A stretch of DNA of 10,830 bases from an uncultured Caryophanales bacterium (GCA_946401755.1 CAMIVH010000023.1:1-10830); one strand, 5' to 3'; positions 1-8,264 are shown, numbered from the stretch's first letter. Notes: a model not told the origin generated them from the letters alone. A program made the numbers and translations.

Positions 1-1240
1 AGATATTATCATCAAACTTTACGTAAGTAATGTCAAGACCTAAAACATAGAACATGTCAGTAAGTGTTTTAAATAAGTTATTTAGTTGTGCTAAATCAGC
101 GTCTTTATTTCTGATTAATTGGTTAACATCTTTAAGGACATTGTAGAGTTCCGCTAAAGCGTTCGCAGTGTTTAAGTCATTGGCTAAGGCTTCTAAGAAC
201 TTAGCGATGTATTCTGGCTTACCTTCATCTAAATTAACTTTGTTAGCCTGCAATTTAAGCGCAGCTTGTTTATAAGCCATTTGCATTCTAGAAACTTCTT
301 GTTGAGCTTCTTTTACTGTTTCATCAGTGAAGTTAACTGCTTGTCTATAATGAGCGTTTAAAATAACTAAACGGGTGACTAAACCACCATAGGTGGCAAT
401 CATATCTTTAGCTAAGACGACATTGCCTAAAGACTTTGACATCTTTTCGTTACCAAAGTTAATAAAGGCGTTGTGCATCCAGTAATGAGCAATCTTACTA
501 TGATGTGTTGCTTCACTTTGAGCGATTTCATTTTCATGGTGTGGGAATTTTAAATCATAACCACCACCATGGATATCGATATGGTCACCTGGGAAGATAG
601 AATCAATCATGACGCAGCATTCAGTGTGCCAGCCTGGTCTACCTAAGCCCCATGGGGAATCCCATTTAATACCTTCTTCAGTCTTTTTCCATAAAGCGAA
701 GTCTAACGGACTTTCTTTTTGTGAGTTCTCTTCCACACGTGCGCCTACGCGTAAATCTTCTACATTTATGCCGCTTAAAGCGCCATAATCTTTAATGTTT
801 TCAACACGGAAGTAGACGTCGCCGTCTCTGACATACGCTGCTCCAATTTTCACAAGGTTATCGATATAGGCGATAATCTTTTGCATATATTCGGTGACAC
901 GTGGAGTAATTGTTGGAATTTGAGAACCAATACCTTTAACAGTCTTTTCAAATTCACCGATGTAGAAATCGGTTAATTCCTTTTCTGATTTACCTTCTTG
1001 CTTCGCGGCTTTGATGATTTTGTCATCAACGTCAGTGTAGTTACTCACATAAGTGACGTCATAGCCAACATAAGTCAAAAAGCGTCTCAAAGTATCAAAA
1101 ACAACGACTGGTCTCATGTTGCCGATATGTGGATAGTTATAAACTGTTGGTCCACAGACATACATGCTGACCTTGTTTTCTTTAATAGTTTTGAAGTCTT
1201 CTAATGAATTAGAAAGGGAATTGTAAAATTTGATGTTCAT
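1..1240 (-). CDS. cysS: Cysteinyl-tRNA synthetase, C-terminus cut by window edge
   Basis: Class I aminoacyl-tRNA synthetase that charges tRNA-Cys with cysteine in the cytoplasm. I translated the minus strand from the ATG at 1240-1238 and read 413 residues without a stop to the left edge; the family is usually about 440-470 aa, so only the end of the anticodon-binding region is missing. The HIGH-type motif is PHIGN (residues 37-41) and the KMSKS loop is at 266-270. Zinc ligands expected for CysRS are present: C29, C208 (in HTEC), H234 and E238 (in PHHENE). The start is supported by AGAGGA about 7 bases upstream. It follows hydA by 63 bases on the same strand, with a GC-rich hairpin between. 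No T-box leader, often found on Firmicutes synthetase genes, fits in that gap. Identification is firm from the motifs. Confidence 0.97.
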   Translation of the reverse strand, partial: MNIKFYNSLSNSLEDFKTIKENKVSMYVCGPTVYNYPHIGNMRPVVVFDTLRRFLTYVGYDVTYVSNYTDVDDKIIKAAKQEGKSEKELTDFYIGEFEKTVKGIGSQIPTITPRVTEYMQKIIAYIDNLVKIGAAYVRDGDVYFRVENIKDYGALSGINVEDLRVGARVEENSQKESPLDFALWKKTEEGIKWDSPWGLGRPGWHTECCVMIDSIFPGDHIDIHGGGYDLKFPHHENEIAQSEATHHSKIAHYWMHNAFINFGNEKMSKSLGNVVLAKDMIATYGGLVTRLVILNAHYRQAVNFTDETVKEAQQEVSRMQMAYKQAALKLQANKVNLDEGKPEYIAKFLEALANDLNTANALAELYNVLKDVNQLIRNKDADLAQLNNLFKTLTDMFYVLGLDITYVKFDDNI

Positions 1241-1266
1241 ATGGTTTTCCTCTTTTAGAGACAATA

Positions 1267-1294
1267 AGGGGCGAGTATTTAAGTACCCGCCCCT
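1267..1294 (-). terminator. GC-rich hairpin after the hyd operon, probable terminator
   Basis: On the minus strand an 11-bp stem (AGGGGCGGGTA pairing with TACTCGCCCCT, one G-U pair) closes on a 6-base loop, CTTAAA. It starts 9 bases after the hydA stop codon. The trailing sequence is TTATTGTCT, which is T-rich but not a clean T-run, so termination may be partial and some transcripts may read into cysS. It could instead be an mRNA 3'-end stabiliser, or part of the cysS leader if a promoter lies at the end of hydA. Confidence 0.65.
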
Positions 1295-1303
1295 AAATAT
1301 TAA

Positions 1304-3070
1304 TTATTTCTTTTCTGGAAATCTTGCTCTATTAGCATCGTAAGATGTATGGAGTAATTCTTCGGCGAGTTCACTGCCTGGTTCACCCAAATAATCTTTG
1401 TAGAGTTTTTGGATGTCTTTGTTATTGTGTGATTGACGAATGACTAAGCGTTCATCTTCACTGTATAACACGCTAGCACGTTTGGCGCGGTATGTATCCA
1501 AGATATCGTCATCTTCGTTTGGTAAGAAGATTGGTTTAACGAATGGTTGACCACCACCGTTGATACATCCACCTGGACAACACATGACTTCGATGAAAGC
1601 ATATGGAGATGTTCCATCTTTGATTTGGTCTAAGAGTTTCTTAGCGTTAGCCATACCAGAGGTAACTGCAACCTTGATTTCAGTACCATTGATATTTAAA
1701 GCAGCTTCTTTAACACCTTCTAAGCCACGGACAGCGGTGAAGTTGATTTCTTGATATTCTTTACCAGTTAACCAGAAATAAGCTGTTCTTAAAGCGGCTT
1801 CCATAACACCACCGGTGACACCGAAGATGACACCAGCACCACTATATTCGCCGAGTAAGTCGTTATCAAATTCTTCATCTGGTAATTTGTTCCAAACGAT
1901 ACCAGCACGTTTGATCATCTTTGCTAATTCACGTGTTGTTAAAACAGCATCGACATCTTCTGGCATTTCTTTTCTTTGTCTTTCGTACTTCTTAGCGGTA
2001 CATGGCATGATGGAGACCACAAAGATATCCTTTGGATCTAATTCATGTTGTTTAGCGAAGTAAGACTTCACAATAGCACCCATCATCATGTGTGGGGACT
2101 TACATGTGGAGACGTTTGGAATGACTTCTGGATAGAAGTATTCTAAGTAGTTAATCCAACCTGGGGAACAGGATGTGATTTGTGGAAGTGGCGCAGTCTT
2201 CTTAGTAATTCTTTCTAAGAGTTCGTGAGCTTCTTCCATGATTGTTAAGTCAGCAGCAAAGTTGGTGTCGAAGACACGGTAGAAACCTAATCTACGTAAA
2301 GCAGCGACCATTTTGCCTGTACCGGTTGTACCAATTGGTTCACCGAATTCTTCGGCAATCGCGGCTCTAACAGCTGGAGCAGTTTGAACGATGACTTTCT
2401 TACCCGCTTTGAAGGCGGCGTCAACTTTGGCGATTTCTTCGTTTTCGTATAAGGCACCTGTTGGGCAGACGTTCACGCATTGACCACATTGTAAGCATGG
2501 GCTTTCAGCGAAACTTCTATTTTGTGCAGGAGCAACGATGGCTTTGAAACCACGGTTTTCAAAACCGAGGATGGAAATACCGTGCGCTTCTTTACATCTT
2601 TCGATACAACGACCACATAAGATACATTTAGCGGTATTTCTCATTAAGCCTGGGGCTAATTCGTCAACAGTGGCTGGTGTTTGTTCGCCCATGAATTTTT
2701 GATCACGAGCACCAACAATGTTAGCGACTTCTAATAATTCACACTTGCCTTGTTTTGGGCATTGTAAACAGTTCTTTTGGTGATTGGAAAGGATTAATTC
2801 CACGGAGGCACGTCTGGCTTCGACGGCTTTTTGGGAATTGGTGATGATTTCCATACCTTCGTTAACTGGGTAAACGCAAGAGGCAACTAAGCCACGTGCA
2901 CCCACGACTTCAACTAAGCAAACACGGCAGGAGGCCAAAGAGCATTTGCCATGGTTGAAGGCACAGAGGGAAGGAACGACGTAACCACATTTTCTTGCAG
3001 CTTCTAAAACTGTAAGACCGGATTCAACTTGGTAAGGTTGACCATTAATTTTGATATTAACTAATGCCAT
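1304..3070 (-). CDS. hydA: [FeFe]-hydrogenase catalytic subunit HydA of a trimeric NAD-linked hydrogenase
   Basis: Catalytic subunit (588 aa) that makes or consumes H2 at an H-cluster in the cytoplasm. Domains in order: an N-terminal ferredoxin-like [2Fe-2S] domain (C36, C48, C51, C65); a His-Cys3 [4Fe-4S] site (H97, C101, C104, C110, same spacing as Clostridium pasteurianum CpI); two [4Fe-4S] clusters (C149/152/155/159 and C192/195/198/202); the H-cluster domain; and a C-terminal small-subunit-type segment (about 525-588). H-cluster motifs are TSCSPGW (299-305), MPCTAKKYE (355-363) and EVMCCPGGC (494-502). The first differs from textbook TSCCPxW: Ser302 (TCC) replaces the second Cys. There is no extra C-terminal [2Fe-2S] domain such as Thermotoga HydA carries. 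It is last in hydCBA, 12 bases after hydB; its AGGAGGA ribosome site overlaps the hydB stop. Whether the complex bifurcates electrons or uses NADH alone cannot be read from sequence. No maturation genes (hydE/F/G) are in the window. Confidence 0.95.
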   Translation of the reverse strand: MALVNIKINGQPYQVESGLTVLEAARKCGYVVPSLCAFNHGKCSLASCRVCLVEVVGARGLVASCVYPVNEGMEIITNSQKAVEARRASVELILSNHQKNCLQCPKQGKCELLEVANIVGARDQKFMGEQTPATVDELAPGLMRNTAKCILCGRCIERCKEAHGISILGFENRGFKAIVAPAQNRSFAESPCLQCGQCVNVCPTGALYENEEIAKVDAAFKAGKKVIVQTAPAVRAAIAEEFGEPIGTTGTGKMVAALRRLGFYRVFDTNFAADLTIMEEAHELLERITKKTAPLPQITSCSPGWINYLEYFYPEVIPNVSTCKSPHMMMGAIVKSYFAKQHELDPKDIFVVSIMPCTAKKYERQRKEMPEDVDAVLTTRELAKMIKRAGIVWNKLPDEEFDNDLLGEYSGAGVIFGVTGGVMEAALRTAYFWLTGKEYQEINFTAVRGLEGVKEAALNINGTEIKVAVTSGMANAKKLLDQIKDGTSPYAFIEVMCCPGGCINGGGQPFVKPIFLPNEDDDILDTYRAKRASVLYSEDERLVIRQSHNNKDIQKLYKDYLGEPGSELAEELLHTSYDANRARFPEKK

Positions 3071-3082
3071 GGTTATTTCCTC

Positions 3083-4990
3083 CTATCTCTTGGTGATTGC
3101 ACCAATACGGCAACCACTTAAACATGAACCACACTTGACACACTTCTTAGGGTCAATGACGTGGGCAAATTTACCTGGGTTAACATTACCATTTGGTAAG
3201 TGAGCAGGTTCTGTACCAGGAGCGATAGCGCCGACTGGGCAGTTTCTCATACAGAGACCACAACCGATACATTTATTTGGAAGAATGTAGTATTCCATCA
3301 TGTTCTTACAAACGTGAGCTGGACATTTGTGATCTTTGACGTGAGCTTCGTATTCTTCTGGGAATGCTTTAATTGTGGATAAGATTGGGTTTGTCGCGGT
3401 TTGACCGAGAGCACATAAGGAGTTATTTCTAATAACATTGGATAATTCCTTAAGGTCTTCTAAGTCTTGAGGTTCACCCTTACCGTCACAAATCTTTGTT
3501 AAGATGTCTAAGCATCTCTTTGTACCGATACGGCATGGAGAACATTTACCACATGATTCATCGCAAATAAATGTCATATAGAATTTAGCGACGTCGACCA
3601 TACAGTTGTCTTCGTCCATGACGATGGCACCACCGGAACCCATCATACTACCAGCAGCGACTAAGCTACCGAAGTCGATTGGTGTATCTAAGTCTTTTTC
3701 GGTTAAGCAGCCACCGGAAGGACCACCAGTTTGAATGGCTTTGAATTTCTTTCCGCCTGGGATACCACCACCGATATCATAAATTAATTGTCTTAATGTT
3801 GTGCCCATTGGAACTTCGACAAGACCAACGTTATTGACTTTACCACCGAGAGCAAAGACCTTTGTACCTTTGGTGTCATCTGTACCAATAGCAGCGAATT
3901 TTTCCCAACCTTCTCTTAAGATGTAAGGAACGCAAGCTAAGGTTTCGACGTTGTTAACGACTGATGGACAACCCCATAAACCTTTAACTGCTGGGAATGG
4001 AGGACGAGGACGTGGCATACCACGTTTACCTTCGATAGAGTTAATTAAGGCTGTTTCTTCACCACAGACGAAGGCGCCAGCGCCTAAACGGATGTGGCAG
4101 CGGAAGGAGAAGTCTGTACCTAAGATGTGATCACCTAAGATACCAATTTCTTCTAATTCTTTAATAGCTTTGGCTAAACGTTTAACAGCGATTGGGTATT
4201 CCGCACGGACATAGAAGTAACCGTTTTGAGCGCCGATTGCGTAACCAGCAATCATCATACCTTCGATAACTGCACATGGGTTACCTTCGATGATGGAACG
4301 GTCCATGAATGCACCTGGGTCACCTTCGTCACCGTTACAGATCATGTATTTTGGTCCGTCACCCTTTGGAACGAAGGACCATTTTCTACCGGTTGGGAAG
4401 CCTGCGCCACCTCTACCTCTTAAACCTGATTTTAAAACTTCATCAATAACTTCTTCACGAGTCATGTGTAAGGCTCTATTTAAACCTTGGAAAGCACCGT
4501 TACCAATGGCTTCGTTGATGTCTTCTGGGTTGATTTCACCATTACCATGTAAAGCGATGTCTCTTCTTTGTAATTTGTAGAAGTTAATTTCGTGTTGTTT
4601 TTGAACGTGTTGTTTTGTTTGTGGATCAACGAAGAGTAAACGTTCAACTACTTCATTGTTCTTAATGTCTTTTTCGAATAATTCTTCAACGTCACTAACT
4701 TTGACCTTAACGTATAAGGTTTCTTCTGGGAAAACTTTAACGAAAGGACCTTGGGAACAGAAGCCGAAGCAACCAACGATGTTAGCGGTCACTTTATCTT
4801 CTAAGCCGTTAGCCTTAATTAATTCGTTGAACTTATCGATGATGACTTGTGAGTCTGCGGATAAGCAGCCAGTACCACCACAGACAACGATGGCTTTATG
4901 GCCTGGTTCACAGTGGAACTTCTTTTGTAAACAAGCGCCACATTTTTCAAATCTCGCTTGGAGTTCTTTTTCGGATTTGATTTGTTCCAT
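3083..4990 (-). CDS. hydB: NuoF-like NAD(H)/FMN subunit HydB of trimeric [FeFe]-hydrogenase
   Basis: Flavoprotein subunit (635 aa) that exchanges electrons with NAD(H) at FMN and passes them to HydA. Domains in order: a thioredoxin-like [2Fe-2S] domain (C37, C42, C74, C78); the NuoF FMN/NADH domain with GLRGRGGAGFPTG (189-201) and the glycine-rich GAGAFVCGEETAL segment (303-315); an SLBB-type region (about 385-430); the NuoF [4Fe-4S] site (C480, C483, C486, C526); and a C-terminal two-[4Fe-4S] ferredoxin domain (C574/577/580/584 and C617/620/623/627). This N- and C-terminally extended architecture is that of HydB in HydABC rather than complex I NuoF. Extra cysteines at 17, 20 and 27 precede the first domain, and C556/C561 with nearby His precede the last, where a metal site is plausible. 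The start is 2 bases after the hydC stop, and its AAAGGAGG site (5001-5008) lies inside the hydC coding end, suggesting coupled translation. Confidence 0.96.
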   Translation of the reverse strand: MEQIKSEKELQARFEKCGACLQKKFHCEPGHKAIVVCGGTGCLSADSQVIIDKFNELIKANGLEDKVTANIVGCFGFCSQGPFVKVFPEETLYVKVKVSDVEELFEKDIKNNEVVERLLFVDPQTKQHVQKQHEINFYKLQRRDIALHGNGEINPEDINEAIGNGAFQGLNRALHMTREEVIDEVLKSGLRGRGGAGFPTGRKWSFVPKGDGPKYMICNGDEGDPGAFMDRSIIEGNPCAVIEGMMIAGYAIGAQNGYFYVRAEYPIAVKRLAKAIKELEEIGILGDHILGTDFSFRCHIRLGAGAFVCGEETALINSIEGKRGMPRPRPPFPAVKGLWGCPSVVNNVETLACVPYILREGWEKFAAIGTDDTKGTKVFALGGKVNNVGLVEVPMGTTLRQLIYDIGGGIPGGKKFKAIQTGGPSGGCLTEKDLDTPIDFGSLVAAGSMMGSGGAIVMDEDNCMVDVAKFYMTFICDESCGKCSPCRIGTKRCLDILTKICDGKGEPQDLEDLKELSNVIRNNSLCALGQTATNPILSTIKAFPEEYEAHVKDHKCPAHVCKNMMEYYILPNKCIGCGLCMRNCPVGAIAPGTEPAHLPNGNVNPGKFAHVIDPKKCVKCGSCLSGCRIGAITKR

Positions 4991-4992
4991 AC

Positions 4993-5478
4993 TTAGTTAG
5001 CCTCCTTTGCGCGATATTCTTCGATAATGTTTTTAACGTTATCAACTTTAACTTGTGGGTAAACTTTACCATTGATGCTCACTGCTGGAGCAACAGCACA
5101 TGCACCGATACAACGGAGCAAGTCTAATGTGAATAAACCATCTGGTGTTGTTTCACCTGGTTTAATACCTAATAATTCGCCAAATTTGTCGCATACCAAT
5201 TGACTGCCTTTGACGTAGCAAGCAGTACCTAAACAGACACCAATGACATATTTGCCCTTTGGGACCATTGAGAAGAACGAATAGAAAGTCACAACACCAT
5301 AAATGTCACTGACTGGGACACCAGTTAATTCAGAGACGAGTTCTTGAACTTCTAGAGGAATATAGCCGTATTCCTTTTGAATGTCTTCAAGAATCATCAT
5401 GGTTGGAGTTGGCTCATCTTTATAGCGTTCCACTATTTCGGTAATTTGTTTTACAGCTTGTGGTTGTAATTTTGCCAT
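4993..5478 (-). CDS. hydC: NuoE-like [2Fe-2S] subunit HydC of trimeric [FeFe]-hydrogenase
   Basis: Small iron-sulfur subunit (161 aa) of the soluble HydABC complex, homologous to the 24-kDa NuoE subunit of complex I. An N-terminal helical region (about 1-75, with the conserved YGYIP and GVVTFYSFF stretches) is followed by a thioredoxin-like domain whose [2Fe-2S] ligands are C82, C87, C123 and C127 (CLGTAC and CIGAC). Length and motif spacing match the NuoE/HydC family. It is the first gene of hydCBA. The start is set by TAGGAGG (5484-5490) 5 bases upstream of ATG. The hydC-hydB-hydA order with 2- and 12-base gaps is typical of NAD-dependent trimeric hydrogenases. A predicted promoter and possible control sites lie in the 167 bases upstream. 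Confidence 0.95.
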   Translation of the reverse strand: MAKLQPQAVKQITEIVERYKDEPTPTMMILEDIQKEYGYIPLEVQELVSELTGVPVSDIYGVVTFYSFFSMVPKGKYVIGVCLGTACYVKGSQLVCDKFGELLGIKPGETTPDGLFTLDLLRCIGACAVAPAVSINGKVYPQVKVDNVKNIIEEYRAKEAN

Positions 5479-5491
5479 AATAGCCTCCTAA

Positions 5492-5511
5492 TGATTACAT
5501 AAAGTAATTCA
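5492..5511. repeat. Imperfect inverted repeat in the hydC leader
   Basis: On the plus strand TGATTAC and GTAATTCA face each other across ATAAA; the arms match apart from one extra T. The repeat sits between the predicted transcription start (about 5513) and the hydC ribosome site (5484-5490). It could be a weak hairpin in the leader or a protein-binding site. The sequence does not match the palindromes at the rex promoter. Confidence 0.3.
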
Positions 5512-5519
5512 GCGATATT

Positions 5520-5548
5520 ATTTTACGCGTACGAGTGTGCCTAATCAA
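5520..5548 (-). promoter_or_regulatory. Predicted promoter of the hydCBA operon
   Basis: On the minus strand, TTGATT (-35, 5543-5548) and TAAAAT (-10, 5520-5525) are separated by exactly 17 bases. They match the vegetative consensus at 4/6 and 5/6 positions. The predicted start at about 5513 gives a leader of about 35 bases. It lies downstream of the adhE terminator, so hydCBA should be transcribed independently of rex-adhE. Confidence 0.6.
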
Positions 5549-5558
5549 TAGGAAAAAG

Positions 5559-5572
5559 TGGAAACGTTTATA
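5559..5572. promoter_or_regulatory. cre-like site (possible CcpA binding) upstream of the hyd promoter
   Basis: The plus strand reads TGGAAACGTTTATA. Against the Firmicutes catabolite-responsive element TGNAARCGNWWWCA it differs at one position (T for the last C). Its centre is about 20 bases upstream of the -35 hexamer; CcpA sites upstream of -35 are known to activate overflow-metabolism genes such as ackA. No ccpA gene is in the window, so the assignment rests on the match and its position only. Confidence 0.35.
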
Positions 5573-5576
5573 AAAT

Positions 5577-5630
5577 AAAAAGTTAAGCGTTGCTAACGAG
5601 CGTTTTTGTTAACATTATGCCTAACTTTTT
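5577..5630 (-). terminator. Terminator of the rex-adhE operon
   Basis: Beginning 15 bases after the adhE stop on the minus strand, AAAAAGTTAGGC pairs with GCTTAACTTTTT (12 bp, one G-U) around a 30-base interior that can form smaller stems (for example CGTT/AACG). The 3' arm ends in five T, followed by ATTTTATAA, giving a good U-tract. The A/T-rich base means it may also work weakly on the opposite strand. Confidence 0.75.
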
Positions 5631-5645
5631 AATATTGGTTATTTA

Positions 5646-8264
5646 TTAATTGCCTTTATAGGCTTTGATTAAGATTTGCTTCATGTCTTCCACGATTGGC
5701 ATACGTGGGTTGGCTGGTGAACATTGATCTTCGTAAGCGAGTGTTGCGACTTCATCAAGTTTAGCCATCCAAGCCTTTTCATCAATGCCACAGGCTTGGA
5801 AGTTTGGATCTAAGCCACATTCTTTAATTAAGGCATTAATTGCAGTGGCTAAGGATTCAACGCCTTCTTCTGGTGTGGAAGCTTTTAAGCCTAATAAACC
5901 AGCGATTTCTTGATACTTCTTATCAGCGCAGTAATGGTTATATTTTGGCCAGACACTTAACTTAGTTGGCACTTGACCGTTATAGCGGATGACGTGTGGG
6001 AGAAGAATAGCGCAAGCATAGCCGTGTACGACGTGGAATTCAGCGCCTACCTTATGCGCTAAGGAGTGTGTCATACCTAGGAATGCGTTCGCAAATGCCA
6101 TACCTGCGATAGTCGCAGCGTTGTGCATTTTTTCTCTGGCTTCTAAGTCATTTGGACCATATTTAACCGCACGTGGTAAGTACTCAAATACTAATTGAAT
6201 TGCTTTTAAGCAAAGACCATCAGTAAAGTCGTTAGCCATGACGGAAACATAGGCTTCAATTGCATGGGTCAAAACATCTAAACCAGTCATCGCTGTCGCC
6301 GCTTTTGGAAGGTGAGTTGTGAACTCTGGATCAACGATAGCGATTGTTGGTGTTAAGGAGTAGTCAGTTAATGGATATTTCTTGTTATTTGCCTTATCAG
6401 AAATAACGGCGAATGGCGTAACTTCACTACCTGTACCAGATGTAGTTGGGATACAAATTAAACGAGATTTTTTACCTAATTCAGGGTACTTAAAAGCTCT
6501 CTTTCTAATATCCATGAATTTTTGTTTTAAATCATCGAAATTAACTTCAGGGTGTTCATAGAACAACCACATACCTTTAGCGGCGTCCATAACGGAACCA
6601 CCACCTAAGGCGATAATGGTGTCTGGTTCAAATAATTGGAGCATTTCCGCGCCTTTTCTGACACTGGAAATATCTGGATCTGGTTCAACACCACTACAGA
6701 TTTGCATGATTGGTCTTTCTCTTCTTTGATTGAGTTGTTCTTCAATCTTACTTAAGAAGCCTAATTCAATCATGGATTTATCAGTGACGATAAAGACTTT
6801 GTGCATTTCTTTACAGTCTTTTAAATATTGAATGGAATTGCGTTCGAAATAAATCTTCGCAGGAACTTTAAACCATTGCATAGTGTTTCTCCTTTTACCG
6901 ACTTGTTTAATGTTTAAGAGGTTGACCGCACTGATGTTGCCACCAATGGAGTTATGGCCATATGAGCCACAACCTAAGGTCAACGATGGTAGGAATGAGT
7001 TATAAACATTACCAATACCACCAAATGTCGATGGAGAATTCCAAATGATACGAATGGCTTTCACGAGTTCGCCAAAATCATCCGCCATTTTTTGTTCTTT
7101 GCAGTGGATTGCGGCACTATGTCCAAGGCCGTTAAATTCCACCATTTCTTTGGCTTTTTCAAAACCTTCTTTTTCATCCTTCACACAGAAATAAGCGAGG
7201 ACGGGTGATAGTTTCTCTCTAGAAATTGGTTCTTTTGGACCAACTTGTTGGCAGAAAACACCAAGGATAGAAGTATCTTCTGGAACATCAAATCCAGCTT
7301 GTTTTGCAATCCAATGAGCGGACTGTCCAACGATGTCTGGATTGAGCTTTCCGAGCTCTGCATCCTTATCACCTTCGGCATAGCCAAACATATATCTTGA
7401 GAGTTTAATCTTTTCTTCTTTATTAACGAAATAGACTTTGAAACGTTTGAATAAAGCAACTGCTTCATCCCAAATATCTTGGTCAATAATGACTGCTTGT
7501 TCAGAAGCACAAATCATACCGTTATCAAAGGACTTGGATAAAACGATATCATTAACGGCTTGTTCAACGTCACAAGATTTATTCATATAAGCAGGAACGT
7601 TACCCGCACCAACACCCATCGCTGGTTTACCACAGCTATAAGCTGCTTTAACCATGGCGTTACCACCTGTGGCTAAAATTGTTGCTACATCTGGGTGATT
7701 CATTAAAGCGTGTGTCGCATCCATACTTGGATGTTCAATCCATTGAATACAGTTCTTTGGTGCACCAGCGGCTTCGGCCACTTCTTTCATTAAGACAGCA
7801 GCTTGTTTACTACTTTGTTGTGCGCTTGGGTGGAACGCAAAGATAATTGGATTTCTAGTCTTTAAACAAATCAAAGATTTGAAGATAACTGTACTAGTTG
7901 GGTTTGTCACTGGGGTAATACCACAGATAACACCAACTGGTTCCGCAATCTTTGTGATACCAGTAACTGGGTCATTGCTTACCACACCAACAGTCTTTAA
8001 TGAACGCATATTATTTTGGACATATTCGCAAGCGAATAAGTTCTTTGTGGCTTTGTCTTCAAAGACACCACGATGTGTTTCATCAATAGCCGCTTTAGCT
8101 AATGTACCATGATGGTCTAAACCGGCAACACAGCACTTAGCGACGATGTAGTCGATTTGTTCTTGGTCAAGACTTTCAAATTCTTCAAGAGCCTTAACGC
8201 CTTTGGCCACTAAATCATTAATTTCCTTTGTAACTTCTGGGGCCACTACTTTTTCTTCAGGCAT
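5646..8264 (-). CDS. adhE: Bifunctional acetaldehyde-CoA/alcohol dehydrogenase AdhE
   Basis: Converts acetyl-CoA to acetaldehyde and then ethanol, oxidising two NADH per ethanol; in fermenters it is a main sink for excess NADH, and the family forms cytoplasmic spirosome filaments. The 872 residues have the full two-domain layout. The N-terminal CoA-acylating aldehyde dehydrogenase (about 10-440) has catalytic C252 in DNGMICASEQ. A linker follows, then an iron-dependent alcohol dehydrogenase (about 460-872) with the NAD-binding GGGSVMD (554-560) and metal ligands D663, H667, H733 and H747 (in GLDVLTHAIEAY, MTHSLAHK and FHVVHG). These positions track E. coli AdhE closely, so both activities should be intact. 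GGGAGG (8274-8279), touching the rex stop codon, supports the start. It lies 14 bases after rex and is probably co-transcribed with it, so Rex likely controls it through the shared promoter. Confidence 0.98.
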   Translation of the reverse strand: MPEEKVVAPEVTKEINDLVAKGVKALEEFESLDQEQIDYIVAKCCVAGLDHHGTLAKAAIDETHRGVFEDKATKNLFACEYVQNNMRSLKTVGVVSNDPVTGITKIAEPVGVICGITPVTNPTSTVIFKSLICLKTRNPIIFAFHPSAQQSSKQAAVLMKEVAEAAGAPKNCIQWIEHPSMDATHALMNHPDVATILATGGNAMVKAAYSCGKPAMGVGAGNVPAYMNKSCDVEQAVNDIVLSKSFDNGMICASEQAVIIDQDIWDEAVALFKRFKVYFVNKEEKIKLSRYMFGYAEGDKDAELGKLNPDIVGQSAHWIAKQAGFDVPEDTSILGVFCQQVGPKEPISREKLSPVLAYFCVKDEKEGFEKAKEMVEFNGLGHSAAIHCKEQKMADDFGELVKAIRIIWNSPSTFGGIGNVYNSFLPSLTLGCGSYGHNSIGGNISAVNLLNIKQVGKRRNTMQWFKVPAKIYFERNSIQYLKDCKEMHKVFIVTDKSMIELGFLSKIEEQLNQRRERPIMQICSGVEPDPDISSVRKGAEMLQLFEPDTIIALGGGSVMDAAKGMWLFYEHPEVNFDDLKQKFMDIRKRAFKYPELGKKSRLICIPTTSGTGSEVTPFAVISDKANNKKYPLTDYSLTPTIAIVDPEFTTHLPKAATAMTGLDVLTHAIEAYVSVMANDFTDGLCLKAIQLVFEYLPRAVKYGPNDLEAREKMHNAATIAGMAFANAFLGMTHSLAHKVGAEFHVVHGYACAILLPHVIRYNGQVPTKLSVWPKYNHYCADKKYQEIAGLLGLKASTPEEGVESLATAINALIKECGLDPNFQACGIDEKAWMAKLDEVATLAYEDQCSPANPRMPIVEDMKQILIKAYKGN

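Noticed and set aside
998..1204. 68-aa open frame on the plus strand
   Set aside because: It is antisense to the conserved N-terminal catalytic part of cysS.
1304..5478. Complex I (nuoEFG) fragment instead of a hydrogenase
   Set aside because: The third protein has H-cluster motifs (MPCxxKxxE and ExMxCxxGCxxG) and the NuoF-like protein has the HydB terminal ferredoxin domains.
5577..5630. Riboswitch or Rex box (contains TTGTTAAC) in the adhE-hydC gap
   Set aside because: Only one Rex-like half-site is present, and the base-paired arms with a following T-run right after adhE fit a terminator.
7181..7510. 109-aa open frame on the minus strand inside adhE
   Set aside because: It is out of frame with the fully conserved adhE coding sequence and its translation resembles no family I know; a shadow frame.
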